64,000 nt of DNA from a bacterium (GTDB lineage: Bacteria; UBA10199; 2-02-FULL-44-16; JAAZCA01), in NCBI GenBank assembly GCA_021810905.1, contig JAJZQH010000008.1:1-64000 (forward strand), given 5' to 3'. A program made the translations under genes and the position numbers. Of the stretch, positions 10,277 to 19,159 are shown piece after piece (the first letter of the stretch is position 1; the number at the start of each line of letters is the position of its first letter). The notes below the pieces were generated by a model. That model had not been told where the DNA came from, made no database searches, and saw only the letters and a list, made by a program, of their open reading frames with translations.

Positions 10277-11434
10277 CACCCTCTCGTTCGGGTCGAATAG
10301 TTTGGCGTGTTCGTTCAGGGCGAAGCGGTCGGTCATGCCGGCGATGTAATCGCAGACGCGGCGGGAGGCGTGGCCTTCCTCGCGGATCGCGCGCTCCAGC
10401 GACGGAGGCAGGACCTTGGGGTTGTTGAGATAGGTGTGGAAGAGCGCGCCAAGTATGCGCGTGGATTTGTCGGCCATGCGCTCAACGCGATAGTGGCGGT
10501 AGAGATGCGCGAAGAGGAAATCCTTGAGCTCCTTTGTGGCCGAGGTGATTTCAGGGCCGAAGGCCACGAGCGGCTCCGCAGTCCTTGCAACGGAATCGGT
10601 GTCCATAATGCCGAGAGATTCGATGCGCCGCTTTGTCTCGCGCTGAAGGTCGGTGACGAGAGTATGGATGAGCCGGCTGATCGTTCGATATTTGGCGATC
10701 TTGCTGGATATGCCGGGCGAGGCCTTTGCGACCCTCGTCTTCGTCTCCTGCCAGAGCCGCACGCCCTCGAGATCTTCTTCGCGCAGCATGCCTGACTCCA
10801 GCCCGTCGTCGAGGTCGTGATTCATGTAGGCGATCTCGTCCGCGACGTTTACTATCTGCGCCTCCAGCGAAGGATAACGCGGGGTCGCTATGTGAAGGCC
10901 CTTGAGGTCGGGCGAGTCGTATTCGCTCGCGTGTTTGACGATTCCCTCAAGAACCTCGATGGAGAGGTTGAGCCCGGGAAATTCGGGATAGCGGCGCTCG
11001 AGCAGCGTGACCACGCGGTAGCTCTGACGGTTGTGCTCGAAGCCGCCGTTATCCTTCATGAGGTCGTTGAGCGCCGTCTCCCCGCGATGCCCGAACGGCG
11101 TGTGGCCGAGATCGTGGGCGAGCGCAATCGCCTCGGCCAGGTCTTCATTGAGCCTGAGCGTACGCGCGAGCCCGCGCGAGATCTGCGCCACCTCCAGCGT
11201 ATGCGTGAGCCTGGTGCGATAGTAGTCGCCCTCGTGATTTACGAAGACCTGCGTCTTGTATTCGAGCCTGCGGAACGCCTCGCAATGGATGATGCGGTCG
11301 CGATCGCGCTGAAAACAACTGCGGAACGGGCAAGGCTCCTCGGGATGAACGCGGCCGCGGCTGTGGCCGCTCTTCGCGGCATACGGCGCCAGTGCCGCCT
11401 CTTCCCTGAGTTCGTATTCCTCGCGTGTGATCAT
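10274..11434 (-). CDS. dgt: Deoxyguanosinetriphosphate triphosphohydrolase-like protein (HD domain)
   Basis: A dNTP triphosphohydrolase family member that would cleave a dNTP to nucleoside and tripolyphosphate. The HD metal site is visible as RLTHTLEVAQIS (H), ALAHDLGHTPFGHRGE (HD), NRQSYRV and IVKHASEYD. It is 386 residues from ATG 11434 (MITREEYELREEA), the usual size of the short bacterial type. Upstream ATGs lie in the palindrome at 11493-11631 and would add an unconserved tail. Substrate specificity cannot be told from sequence. Confidence 0.88.
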   Translation of the reverse strand: MITREEYELREEAALAPYAAKSGHSRGRVHPEEPCPFRSCFQRDRDRIIHCEAFRRLEYKTQVFVNHEGDYYRTRLTHTLEVAQISRGLARTLRLNEDLAEAIALAHDLGHTPFGHRGETALNDLMKDNGGFEHNRQSYRVVTLLERRYPEFPGLNLSIEVLEGIVKHASEYDSPDLKGLHIATPRYPSLEAQIVNVADEIAYMNHDLDDGLESGMLREEDLEGVRLWQETKTRVAKASPGISSKIAKYRTISRLIHTLVTDLQRETKRRIESLGIMDTDSVARTAEPLVAFGPEITSATKELKDFLFAHLYRHYRVERMADKSTRILGALFHTYLNNPKVLPPSLERAIREEGHASRRVCDYIAGMTDRFALNEHAKLFDPNERV

Positions 11435-11492
11435 GCCGCCGGGATACCGCAGCCCGCCGAAGTGCGCAACAGAAAAGGCGGGGGCCGTGCCA

Positions 11493-11631
11493 CAGAGTAC
11501 GCGGATCACCCCGCCCTCCCGGCGAATGAGTCGACACGGAGTTAATCTATGTGCATCAGGTTAACGTTGGAATAAGTGCCATCGCGTTCCCGATCATTCG
11601 GCGGGAGGGCGGAATAATCCGCTTGCTATGT
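11493..11631. repeat. Palindromic element, AGAGTACGCGGATCA family, copy 1
   Basis: Left arm 11493-11534 (ACAGAGTACGCGGATCA, CCGCCCTCCCGGCGAATGA) pairs with right arm 11585-11631. The same left-arm sequence recurs at 44674 and 60503, and the right-arm start GCGTTCCCGATC recurs at 44766. It sits between the MFS stop and the dGTPase start. Confidence 0.8.
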
Positions 11632-11651
11632 ACCTCTTCGCAGCGGTTGGA

Positions 11652-13013
11652 TCACTCCTCTTCAATAAACGGAATCGGTTCCTCTTGCGAGACCTCTTCG
11701 GCGGCGCCGCGGTCGAGGCGGTGCGTTACCAAGCGGTAGATGAGCAGCAGCAGGAACGCCGTGACCCCGATGCCGGCGTAGACGAACCAGATGTAGTTCG
11801 CGTGCGCGTAGGCGCCCGAGATCTGATCCGGGGTGAGCTTTTTGGGATCGGGGCAGAAGGCGTCCAGCAGGTAGCCAGAGAGCGCAAATCCGAAGAGCCA
11901 CGCGAAGAACGTGGTCAGGTACTGATACCCCATGTAGAGCCCCTCTTCGCCCTTGGGCGCCTGCTTGGAGGCGTACTCGTAAAAGCGCGGGGAGAGGAAA
12001 CACTCGGCCAGACCCATGATCGCGATGCCAACGATCATGCTCAGAGTTATCGGATTCATGGTGACGGCGCCGAATAGCGTGATCGCCGATGCGCCGGATG
12101 GAGCGAGCCACGGCGAGAGCCCCACGACGAGCGCGGATAGTGGGATCATGGCGAGCGCGACTGCGATGGAGGTGATCGGTTTTGCGCGCTGCATGAGGTG
12201 CGTGATCGGCACCACGAAGAAGACGACCATGAACGGATTGATGTTGGCCAGCCACTCCGGCGACGCGCCCGGGCCGATCAACCTCAGCATGTACTTGGGC
12301 ATGGTGGCGTAGAGCTGACCCTGAATCGCCCAGAAGCCGGCGACGATCAGTATGAGGACCATGAAGCGCACGTTGCGGAGCACGCGGCCGAGGCCCGCCA
12401 GAGCCTCGCGCACTCCTCTGCCCGCGACGCCGCTGCCCTCCACGTTGCGGTAGAAGAGCGCGGTCATGATGAGCGCAACCACCGCCATAACGGCCGCATA
12501 ATAGTTGATGTACTCCAGGCCCATGGAGACGCGCAGCGGCTTGGCCACGGTCTTGCCGAAGAATGCGCCGAAGTTGACCACCTGATAGAATAGAGAAAAT
12601 GCACGGGCGCGGTGCTCCGCATCCGAGCATTTGGCCACCGTACCGGTGATCACCGGCTTCACCATGGCCCCGCCCACCATTATCAGCCCCAATGAAGCGA
12701 GGGCCGTGCCCTTGAGCTGGAATGCGCCGAGCAGCGAATAGCCCGCAGCGAGAAGGCTGAAGGCCATGATTAGCGCCGCACGAAAACCGATGCGGTCGGC
12801 CAGCGCCCCGAGAAACGTCGGCAGCAGATAGAGCACGGAGGCAAAGCAGGCGACGATCCAGCCCGTCTCCACGTCCGTGAACCCGACGCGATCCGTGAGA
12901 TAGACCGCGAGCGCGATGAAACAGCCGTAATAAGCCGCGCGCTCAAAGAGTTCGATGCCGTTGGCGATCCAGAAAATAGACGGAAAGCGCCAGGAGAGTT
13001 TTTTTGATGTCAT
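11652..13013 (-). CDS. POT/PTR-type peptide transporter (MFS)
   Basis: A 453-residue inner-membrane protein with about 12 to 14 membrane segments. The first helix carries ELFERAAYYG, the proton-coupling ExxERxxYY motif of proton-dependent oligopeptide transporters, followed by the MFS loop GALADRIGFR. Peptide/proton symport is the likely role, but the family also has nitrate and amino-acid members. Start 13013 is chosen for AAGGAG nine bases upstream and because MTSKKLSW leads directly into the first helix. It is monocistronic, and the palindrome downstream may end transcription. Confidence 0.85.
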   Translation of the reverse strand: MTSKKLSWRFPSIFWIANGIELFERAAYYGCFIALAVYLTDRVGFTDVETGWIVACFASVLYLLPTFLGALADRIGFRAALIMAFSLLAAGYSLLGAFQLKGTALASLGLIMVGGAMVKPVITGTVAKCSDAEHRARAFSLFYQVVNFGAFFGKTVAKPLRVSMGLEYINYYAAVMAVVALIMTALFYRNVEGSGVAGRGVREALAGLGRVLRNVRFMVLILIVAGFWAIQGQLYATMPKYMLRLIGPGASPEWLANINPFMVVFFVVPITHLMQRAKPITSIAVALAMIPLSALVVGLSPWLAPSGASAITLFGAVTMNPITLSMIVGIAIMGLAECFLSPRFYEYASKQAPKGEEGLYMGYQYLTTFFAWLFGFALSGYLLDAFCPDPKKLTPDQISGAYAHANYIWFVYAGIGVTAFLLLLIYRLVTHRLDRGAAEEVSQEEPIPFIEEE

Positions 13014-13368
13014 CGTCGCCGCTCCTTGTAATTGAGAATGAAGGGTTATGGCGTACGGCATCGAATTGCGCCATCATTTTTTTTAAAAAGTGCGCTACAT
13101 GGCGTGGGACGAATACTTCTATCATCACCGAAATCACTACTATCACCTGCTCCACTCAATTCAGGGAGACAATTTCTACGACCAAAATAATCGATGGGAA
13201 CTTCAGGAATGATGGAATCCCAGGGATTGGTAGAGCGAATCGGAAAGGGACGCTCATCTCAGTACATCTTGAAAAAATAGACTCCCAGCAATGATATGCC
13301 TGCTCATCGGAATATAAACATTCCCCAGGCGACAGCACTTCGAAAGCAGGCTGTTTGACCTCAGCCCG
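13014..13368. other. 355-base intergenic region
   Basis: No gene seen. It holds the POT Shine-Dalgarno at its left edge. A T8-run/AAAAAGTGCGC segment at 13075-13095 resembles TTTTTTCGAAAAGTGCGCCA at 16138 and 16263, which is therefore a small dispersed repeat whose role is unclear. Confidence 0.5.
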
Positions 13369-15918
13369 TCACAATGCCAGCATACATTCTCTCTTCTTCA
13401 ACCAGACAGCAATAGCTCCGGCAACATCCAAGCGACCGGATGTAAGGGCATAATTGACGATCGTGCCCATGTTTTTCACAAGGGCTTCGGCAACCTCTGC
13501 CTCATTTCGTTCCCTGAGGTTGGCAATTTCTGCATCAAGAAGTTTCAGAAATCCTTCTTCGCCCTTAAAGGCCGCGATCACTTTTGCCATGTAGTCCATG
13601 TCGCCGGAATTGAGCGCATGATTGACGATCGTGCCCTTGTTCCTTGCAAGGGCTTCGGCGGCCTCGTTTTCTCCTTGTTCCCTGAGGCTTGCGATCTCAT
13701 TGTCCAGCAGCCTGAGAAACCCTTTCTCACCCTCAAACGCAGCTACAACCTTGCCCACGTAGTCCAGTTGGCCGGAATCGAGAGCGCAAGAGACGATCGA
13801 ACCCTTGTGATTCTCGAGGGCATCGGCAGCCTCCGCCTCATTTCGTTCCCTGAGGTTGGCAATTTCTGCATCAAGAAGTTTCAGAAATCCTTCTTCGCCC
13901 TTAAAGGCCGCGATCACTTTTGCCATGTAGTCCATGTCGCCGGAATTGAGCGCATGATTGACGATCGTGCCCTTGTTCCTTGCAAGGGCTTCGGCGGCCT
14001 CGTTTTCTCCTTGTTCCCTGAGGCTTGCGATCTCATTGTCCAGCAGCCTGAGAAACCCTTTCTCACCCTCAAACGCAGCTACAACCTTGCCCACGTAGTC
14101 CAGTTGGCCGGAATCGAGAGCGCAAGAGACGATCGAACCCTTGTGATTCTCGAGGGCATCGGCAGCCTCCGCCTCATTTCGTTCCCTGAGGTTGGCAATT
14201 TCTGCATAAAGAAGTTTCAGAAATCCTTCTTCGCCCTTAAAGGCCGCGATCGCTTTTGCCATGTAGTCCATGTCGCCGGAATTGAGCGCATGATTGACGA
14301 TCGTATCCTTGTTCTTCGCAAGGGCTTCCGCCGCCTCTGCATCCCCCCGTTCCCTGAGGCTCGCGATCTCCGTTGCCAGAAAATTTAAAAATCCTTCGTC
14401 ACCATCAAACGCAGCGACCACCTTACCGACATAGTCCAACTGACCGGAAGAGAGCGCATGACTGATGATCGTGCCCTTGTTCCTTGCAAGGGCTTCGGCG
14501 GCCTCGTTTTCTCCTTGTTCCCTGAGGCTTGCGATCTCATTGTCCAGCAGCCTGAGAAACCCTCTCTCACCCTCAAACGCCGCTACAACCTTGCCCACGT
14601 AGTCCAGTTGACCGGAATCGAGAGCACGATAAACGATCGAGCCCTTGTTCTTTGCAAGGGCTTCCGCCGCCTCTGCATCCCCCCGTTCCCTGAGGCTCGC
14701 GATCTCCGTTGCCAGAAAATTTAAAAATCCTTCGTCACCATCAAACGCAGCGACCACCTTACCGACATAGTCCAACTGACCGGAAGAGAGCGCATGACTG
14801 ATGATCGTGCCCTTGTTCTTCGCAAGAATTTCTGCTGCTTCCGTCTCACCTCGAGTCATGAGGCTATCGACACCCGTATAGAACTCTCGAAGCGTCTTGC
14901 CGTTGCGAAATGCCTTAATCACCTCTTCAATATAAGTCGCAGGTTGGCCGGAAACAATCGCACGACTAATGATCGAATTGATGTTTCCCTGCCGGCTCCC
15001 TCCTGGTTCACCTCCAAGGAGTGCTGCGGCCTCTAATACAACCTCGTCCTCCGATTGCCGCATCTCGTCCACAAATGCATTAAGATCCCTGAGCATCTTC
15101 GGCATCTGGCGCGCGACCTCAACGGGATATGCAGTATCTCTTTTTTGGGTTGCTATCAGGAGGATCGTTCTCCGATTTTTTTCAAGGAGCAGCGCACTCT
15201 GCATTTTCAGTGAATCGATACGAGTTTCAGGCATTTGCTTCATTCTCTCCGTAACACCGAGCAACCAACCTTTCACACGGATGAGCCCTGCTACATCCAA
15301 GCGATGCAATGATGCATTCAATTTCGATGGTGCAATCCCACCACTCCGACCCAAACGCCAGAGCGACTGCAGGAGCCCTCCTGCCTCACGCCCCATCCTT
15401 TGAGAACATTCTTCCTCGAGCTTCATCTTCCCCGCAACGATAAGCCAGGCGGCGCAGACTACCTTCAGAAACGCAGGTTGTCCGTGCTGCCCGTAGACCT
15501 CTGCTGCACCCGCAAAGAAAGCCTCCCTTGCACGTGCGCTCCACGCATCCTTGAACACACCCCTTCCTGCCACGAGTTTTCCCTCTCGCACCAAACCGAG
15601 AAATTCGCCCGCACTGAGCGTGCGCGGATCGATCGACTCCGGGATATCGCCTGCCCTCTCTTCCACGTGCCCACTGCCTTCAACACCCAACAGATACCCT
15701 TGAGTCTCAAGGATCAAGGCATCCCGAGTCTCAGCCTGCACCTTACCAAGGTGCACGGATTGCATCTGCGCAAGGAGGGCCTTTGCTTCGCCACCAGCTT
15801 TATTGCCGATTGCGGCTTCCAATCTTGAAACAAGCTGCTCGACCTCAATGTCGCTATTGGCTGATACGATCTGCCTGGAATCGGCTGCAGACGCCATTGC
15901 AAAGCTGTCCGCAGGCAC
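13369..15918 (-). CDS. Large protein with eight 56-residue tandem repeats
   Basis: An 849-residue protein with no membrane segment. About 400 helical residues are followed by eight repeats of 56 residues (consensus LARNKGTIV.HAL.SG.LDY..KV.AAF.GE.GFL.LL..EIA.LRE.....EAAEA) and a partial ninth at the C terminus. The repeats look like a two-helix solenoid of the kind used for protein binding. Their DNA is nearly identical, so expansion is recent. The first codon here is GTG, and an ATG lies at 15897. The frame is open upstream except for one TAA (15952-15954), beyond which a 35-codon cysteine-rich leader with ATG and Shine-Dalgarno is found. The intact gene probably began at 16059. Function unknown. 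Confidence 0.75.
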   Translation of the reverse strand: MPADSFAMASAADSRQIVSANSDIEVEQLVSRLEAAIGNKAGGEAKALLAQMQSVHLGKVQAETRDALILETQGYLLGVEGSGHVEERAGDIPESIDPRTLSAGEFLGLVREGKLVAGRGVFKDAWSARAREAFFAGAAEVYGQHGQPAFLKVVCAAWLIVAGKMKLEEECSQRMGREAGGLLQSLWRLGRSGGIAPSKLNASLHRLDVAGLIRVKGWLLGVTERMKQMPETRIDSLKMQSALLLEKNRRTILLIATQKRDTAYPVEVARQMPKMLRDLNAFVDEMRQSEDEVVLEAAALLGGEPGGSRQGNINSIISRAIVSGQPATYIEEVIKAFRNGKTLREFYTGVDSLMTRGETEAAEILAKNKGTIISHALSSGQLDYVGKVVAAFDGDEGFLNFLATEIASLRERGDAEAAEALAKNKGSIVYRALDSGQLDYVGKVVAAFEGERGFLRLLDNEIASLREQGENEAAEALARNKGTIISHALSSGQLDYVGKVVAAFDGDEGFLNFLATEIASLRERGDAEAAEALAKNKDTIVNHALNSGDMDYMAKAIAAFKGEEGFLKLLYAEIANLRERNEAEAADALENHKGSIVSCALDSGQLDYVGKVVAAFEGEKGFLRLLDNEIASLREQGENEAAEALARNKGTIVNHALNSGDMDYMAKVIAAFKGEEGFLKLLDAEIANLRERNEAEAADALENHKGSIVSCALDSGQLDYVGKVVAAFEGEKGFLRLLDNEIASLREQGENEAAEALARNKGTIVNHALNSGDMDYMAKVIAAFKGEEGFLKLLDAEIANLRERNEAEVAEALVKNMGTIVNYALTSGRLDVAGAIAVWLKKRECMLAL
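13372..14826 (-). repeat. 168-bp tandem repeat array inside the repeat protein gene
   Basis: Eight full 168-bp units plus a 111-bp partial unit, all in frame. Units fall into at least three sequence types that recur in order, with blocks repeated nearly exactly at spacings of 336 bases (13631 to 13967) and 504 bases (13967 to 14471). This indicates duplication of two- and three-unit blocks. Confidence 0.92.
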
Positions 15919-15951
15919 GCAATGCAGTGGCTCGACGGAGCACGCCTCAAG

Positions 15952-16059
15952 TTATTCCGGGCATTCAACATCATCAGGTTCACAACATACGTCTGCCAGT
16001 GCGCCAGACGAACAGAGAAGCACCGGGTCGATCGAAATTGAATTGAAACCAGTCGCCAT
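15952..16059 (-). pseudogene. Detached cysteine-rich leader of the tandem-repeat protein
   Basis: ATG at 16059 is preceded by GGAGAGGG and opens 35 codons (MATGFNSISIDP..., four cysteines, ending ECPE) closed by TAA at 15952-15954. The following codons continue in the same frame into the 849-residue repeat protein without another stop. It resembles the short Cys leaders of the membrane-protein family and has a degenerate sigma-28-like box upstream. The likely reading is a nonsense mutation splitting an intact gene; a sequencing error or a genuine short peptide are alternatives. Confidence 0.55.
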
Positions 16060-16107
16060 GCCCTCTCCAACGTAAGTCATCCAGCCACGATATTTCCCTC
16101 AGACATG

Positions 16108-16134
16108 TTTTCGTCCCGACCGCTCAATAGTTGC
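16108..16134 (-). promoter_or_regulatory. Degenerate sigma-28-like promoter before the tandem-repeat gene
   Basis: On the minus strand GCAACTAT, an 11-base spacer, then GACGAAAA. Spacing and -35 match the box upstream of five other genes, while the -10 has two differences from GCCGATAA. It lies about 50 bases before the ATG at 16059. Confidence 0.4.
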
Positions 16135-16292
16135 TTCTTTTTTTCGAAAAGTGCGCCACGGCCCTCTGTATCCCGGTCGCGGAGAAGTTCGTTGAGGGCC
16201 TCGTCATGCCTCGATTAATTTCTTCGGATTCGGGTGATGTCGGACGGGGGACATTTATTCGTTTTTTTCGAGAAGTGCGCCATGGCCCTTTT

Positions 16293-16533
16293 CGCCCTTT
16301 GTCGGAGACACTCGTCGAGGCACATTGAATGCCATTTCTGGATCAGCTGGAAGGGATTTGTCGAGCGCGCCTAGAGGAGGCCGGGTTCAGCAGCCGTAGA
16401 ATCATTCCGGCCGACGTAAGGCAGGCGGCTCGCCGGCGTTTGAGGCGAGTCGCCGGCGATCGACAAATCCCTTCCAGCTGATCCAAAATATGGCGACCAG
16501 GGCGTGCCGAGATAAACGTCCCCGACAAAGGGC
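16293..16533. repeat. Large palindrome downstream of queE
   Basis: Outer arms CGCCCTTTGTCGG...GGCAC (16293-16323 and 16504-16533) and inner arms TGGATCAGCTGGAAGGGATT-TGTCGA (16339-16363 and 16460-16485) pair over most of 240 bases. The centre carries a GCCGGCGT(T)TGAGGCGA motif also seen in the 53766 palindrome. It ends ten bases after the queE stop and may act as its terminator. Confidence 0.8.
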
Positions 16534-16542
16534 GTGCAGGAC

Positions 16543-17289
16543 TTAAAACACGCCCCATTGCTTGTGCATCTGCGGGACCGTTCGGACGTCTTCGAGGTAG
16601 GCGCCTACGAGCCGCTCCACCGAGTGCAGGCGATCCTCAGAGATGGGGCGGTTGAATTTCAAGGTGGGAGTTGCAGGCTGGATTACGATCGGGATGTATT
16701 TGTTGACCTTCGTGACGATGCCGATGGCCTCCTGCAGGTCGCGGTCGCTCGTATCAGCGGTCACCACCATCTTCACGTATATCTCTCGGCCAGATGCGAC
16801 CGCGGCTCTGAGAAACGTCGCATGGTCCGCCCATCGCTGCGTGCAGCCGGACGAAGACGGGAGTTTGATGTCCATGCTCACTACGTGGACGTGAGGCAGC
16901 ACAGAACAGAGCGCCGAGTGAAGCACGCCATTTGTTTCGAGAAGTATCCTGCGATGCGGCGCTACCGAAGGGAGCCATTCGGAGAGAAACGAATGCTGCT
17001 CGAGCGGTTCGCCGCCGGTGATGGAAATCCACGGGTCGTCGAACGACTGCATGATCTCGCTTAACGCCGTTGCGGTGACGGGATTTTTTACGGATATGAA
17101 GCGCGTCGAACGCGGAGGAGTTTCAACTCTGCACGAATCCGATTCGCAGCTCCCCTGCGGCGTGTCGCAAAAGCTGCAGCGCAGATTGCAGCGCGCGAAA
17201 CGCACGAAGGTCATGGGCTCGCCCACATAGAGCCCCTCGCCCTGGAGCGAGCTGAATATTTCAATTAATTGTGCGGTGTGATCGGGCAT
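16543..17289 (-). CDS. queE: 7-carboxy-7-deazaguanine synthase (radical SAM)
   Basis: A 248-residue radical-SAM enzyme that makes the 7-deazapurine ring of queuosine from 6-carboxytetrahydropterin. It has SSLQGEGLYVG at the N terminus, the cluster motif CNLRCSFCDT (CxxxCxxC), and ISITGGEPLEQ (SAM-binding GGE). The start MPDHTAQLIEIF has GAGGA nearby upstream. It stands alone, transcribed leftwards, between two members of the lineage-specific large-protein cluster, which suggests later rearrangement around it. Confidence 0.93.
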   Translation of the reverse strand: MPDHTAQLIEIFSSLQGEGLYVGEPMTFVRFARCNLRCSFCDTPQGSCESDSCRVETPPRSTRFISVKNPVTATALSEIMQSFDDPWISITGGEPLEQHSFLSEWLPSVAPHRRILLETNGVLHSALCSVLPHVHVVSMDIKLPSSSGCTQRWADHATFLRAAVASGREIYVKMVVTADTSDRDLQEAIGIVTKVNKYIPIVIQPATPTLKFNRPISEDRLHSVERLVGAYLEDVRTVPQMHKQWGVF

Positions 17290-17381
17290 CGGAGTCCTCG
17301 CGCCGCGTTCCTTGAACGGCGGGACTCTTTACACCATGATGGCGGCAACGGGAAAGCAAAAAAATCCAATCCTGAAAAAGA

Positions 17382-19067
17382 TCATCTCCCTTTTTTCGCT
17401 CTGTCGATGAACGTTTCTCTTTCTCTCGCCCGATCCGCATCCCTGTACGACCTGCCATCTGCTCCGGCAGAACTCATAGTTTCCGCGGCTCGAACTGTCC
17501 TCTGCGTCTCCATCATCCCATTTGAGCTCGGCGTCCCGAGGAGCCGCGCCGCCATGGCGACGGTGTCGCTATTGATGTTGCCACCGTTCCAATATTGTCT
17601 GGCGACCTCCGGGTTCTCAATTACCGCATCAGCGAATGCACGAGCTATGGGCTCGCATTTGTCAGGGGCTATCTTGCCCGCGTAGTTATTCTTCAGATAA
17701 TTCTTCATTGACCTGTATATGTTGTCTCTGGTTTCTAGCAATTCGGAAGCAAACCAGTCATAGTGCGCTGCCTTCAGCGTTTCGGCGCTGGACCTTGTGA
17801 ATCCATTCGCATTGAGCGCCTCCATGGCCTTCGTTACGTCCTCGAAGATGAGTTCGATGGTTTCTGTTTTGGCAATGCGCCGTTCGGCCGCAAGCTCTAC
17901 AGATTTCTTCAGCACCGCCTCCACGGAGCTGGCAAGCGCTGAATCAGGCCGCCTGTAATAAGTCTCGGCGAATAATCCGACCAGCTTGAGTACGGAACCT
18001 GATATGCGCACGTTGTTCTTCGACTCATAGTTGCCTACGGCCCCACTGCTCATCTGCTTCAGAATCGATATGAGTTCGTCGCTGACGCGGTTCTCGAATG
18101 CGACAGGAGTATGATCATCGCCATCGCGCGCGATGATCACGGGAACGCCTGAGCTGAAACGTCCGGCCGGTTGTGAAAATGTATCGACGATGGGGCTGCG
18201 CCGGCTGGCAGGCGTGGGGCTACGTTCCGATGCACGACCTTCCGGGACCGTGGGAGGCGGAGGAGGCAGGGTCGGATGATTGCCTATAGCCCTGAGCTCC
18301 GCCTCTATCGCATCGCGCTCGCGCGCGAGTTTCGGATCCTCCACGAACGGAGCTGCCGGCCTCACGGAATCCGGCATGCTGAGTACGGGCGTGGCGATCC
18401 GCTTTTCCGCGGCCTTCATCTGCCCGCGCTTCGACGAGCCCGGCGCGCTGTCGGGTCTTTTCAGATTATCCTGATTCAAATCCGAACCGGAACCGAAGAG
18501 CCCCTTCACACGCCTGAATGTCCACCCGATGAACTTCAAGATACCATAACCCGAGAGGGCTGCGGCCGCCGTGGCCATGGTAATCGCGAGGATAGTTCCC
18601 GGCATGCCCAGTTTGTCCAGCATTTGCTGAACACCGCTCTGAGCCTCTTCCTTGAGCCTGTCTGCCTGTTTGTCTATGTCGGGCGGCAATACGCTCCCAG
18701 TAGGGGCAGGATTAGTCTCAGCGGCGGATTTTGCAGGCTCAGCGGGTCGGCGGAGCTTGAAGAGTTTCCAGCCTCTCGTTGCGGCGGGATTGTTTGCAGG
18801 GCCATCGCGGCAGACGCCATCCCAGCCGAGAAATGCCGTCCAGTTGATCCTCTGTACGAGCCCGATGTCATAAGGGCCCGCAGCCCTTACGCCTTTCTGG
18901 CCGGCAACCATTTCCACGAGCCTGTTGCGCTTCACGCCGGCGGGCGCAAACGAATCCACGTCCGTTACGGAGTCGCACGAGCTGAAGCACTGCGGAGCGC
19001 ATTGCTTGCTATCGTAATTGAAGGTACCGCATCGATTTCTACCTTTGTCATCTACCGGGCACACCAT
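17382..19067 (-). CDS. Cys-leader membrane-anchored protein, 561 residues
   Basis: No known family recognised. Start 19067 is fixed by GGAGG six bases upstream and a sigma-28-like box 26 bases before it. Residues 1-31 contain CPVDDKGRNRC and further cysteines; residues 81-104 (GWDGVC ... LFK) match the second half of the leader module in three other proteins here. A Pro/Ala linker, one membrane segment (about 157-181), and a Pro/Ser-rich stretch follow. The C-terminal half is helical and includes MKNYLKNNYAGKI...FADAVIENP, a module shared with the AAA+ protein at 50352-52862. There is no classical signal peptide, so topology is open. Probably part of one envelope complex with its paralogues (inference). 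Confidence 0.78.
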   Translation of the reverse strand: MVCPVDDKGRNRCGTFNYDSKQCAPQCFSSCDSVTDVDSFAPAGVKRNRLVEMVAGQKGVRAAGPYDIGLVQRINWTAFLGWDGVCRDGPANNPAATRGWKLFKLRRPAEPAKSAAETNPAPTGSVLPPDIDKQADRLKEEAQSGVQQMLDKLGMPGTILAITMATAAAALSGYGILKFIGWTFRRVKGLFGSGSDLNQDNLKRPDSAPGSSKRGQMKAAEKRIATPVLSMPDSVRPAAPFVEDPKLARERDAIEAELRAIGNHPTLPPPPPTVPEGRASERSPTPASRRSPIVDTFSQPAGRFSSGVPVIIARDGDDHTPVAFENRVSDELISILKQMSSGAVGNYESKNNVRISGSVLKLVGLFAETYYRRPDSALASSVEAVLKKSVELAAERRIAKTETIELIFEDVTKAMEALNANGFTRSSAETLKAAHYDWFASELLETRDNIYRSMKNYLKNNYAGKIAPDKCEPIARAFADAVIENPEVARQYWNGGNINSDTVAMAARLLGTPSSNGMMETQRTVRAAETMSSAGADGRSYRDADRARERETFIDRAKKGR

Positions 19068-19092
19068 ATATACCTCCTGCGCTGCGACTTCT

Positions 19093-19119
19093 TTATCGGC
19101 TGAAATCAAAAAAAGTTGC
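19093..19119 (-). promoter_or_regulatory. Sigma-28 (FliA)-type promoter
   Basis: Minus strand GCAACTTT, 11-base spacer, GCCGATAA. The E. coli FliA consensus is TAAAGTTT-N11-GCCGATAA, so the -10 is exact and the spacing identical. It lies 26 bases upstream of the 561-residue protein gene; the same box precedes the genes starting at 22225, 50061, 52862 and 59207. Confidence 0.8.
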
Positions 19120-19159
19120 TAAAATTCGCAATTGATGCCGCCGTAAAATTCGCAATATA

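Noticed and set aside
13618-14388. Long repetitive open frame antisense to the tandem-repeat gene
   Set aside because: It mirrors the 168-bp repeats; the minus-strand frame continues beyond the array on both sides with normal protein character and the plus-strand frame does not.
13372-14826. CRISPR or intergenic satellite
   Set aside because: The 168-bp repeats are in frame within one coding sequence.
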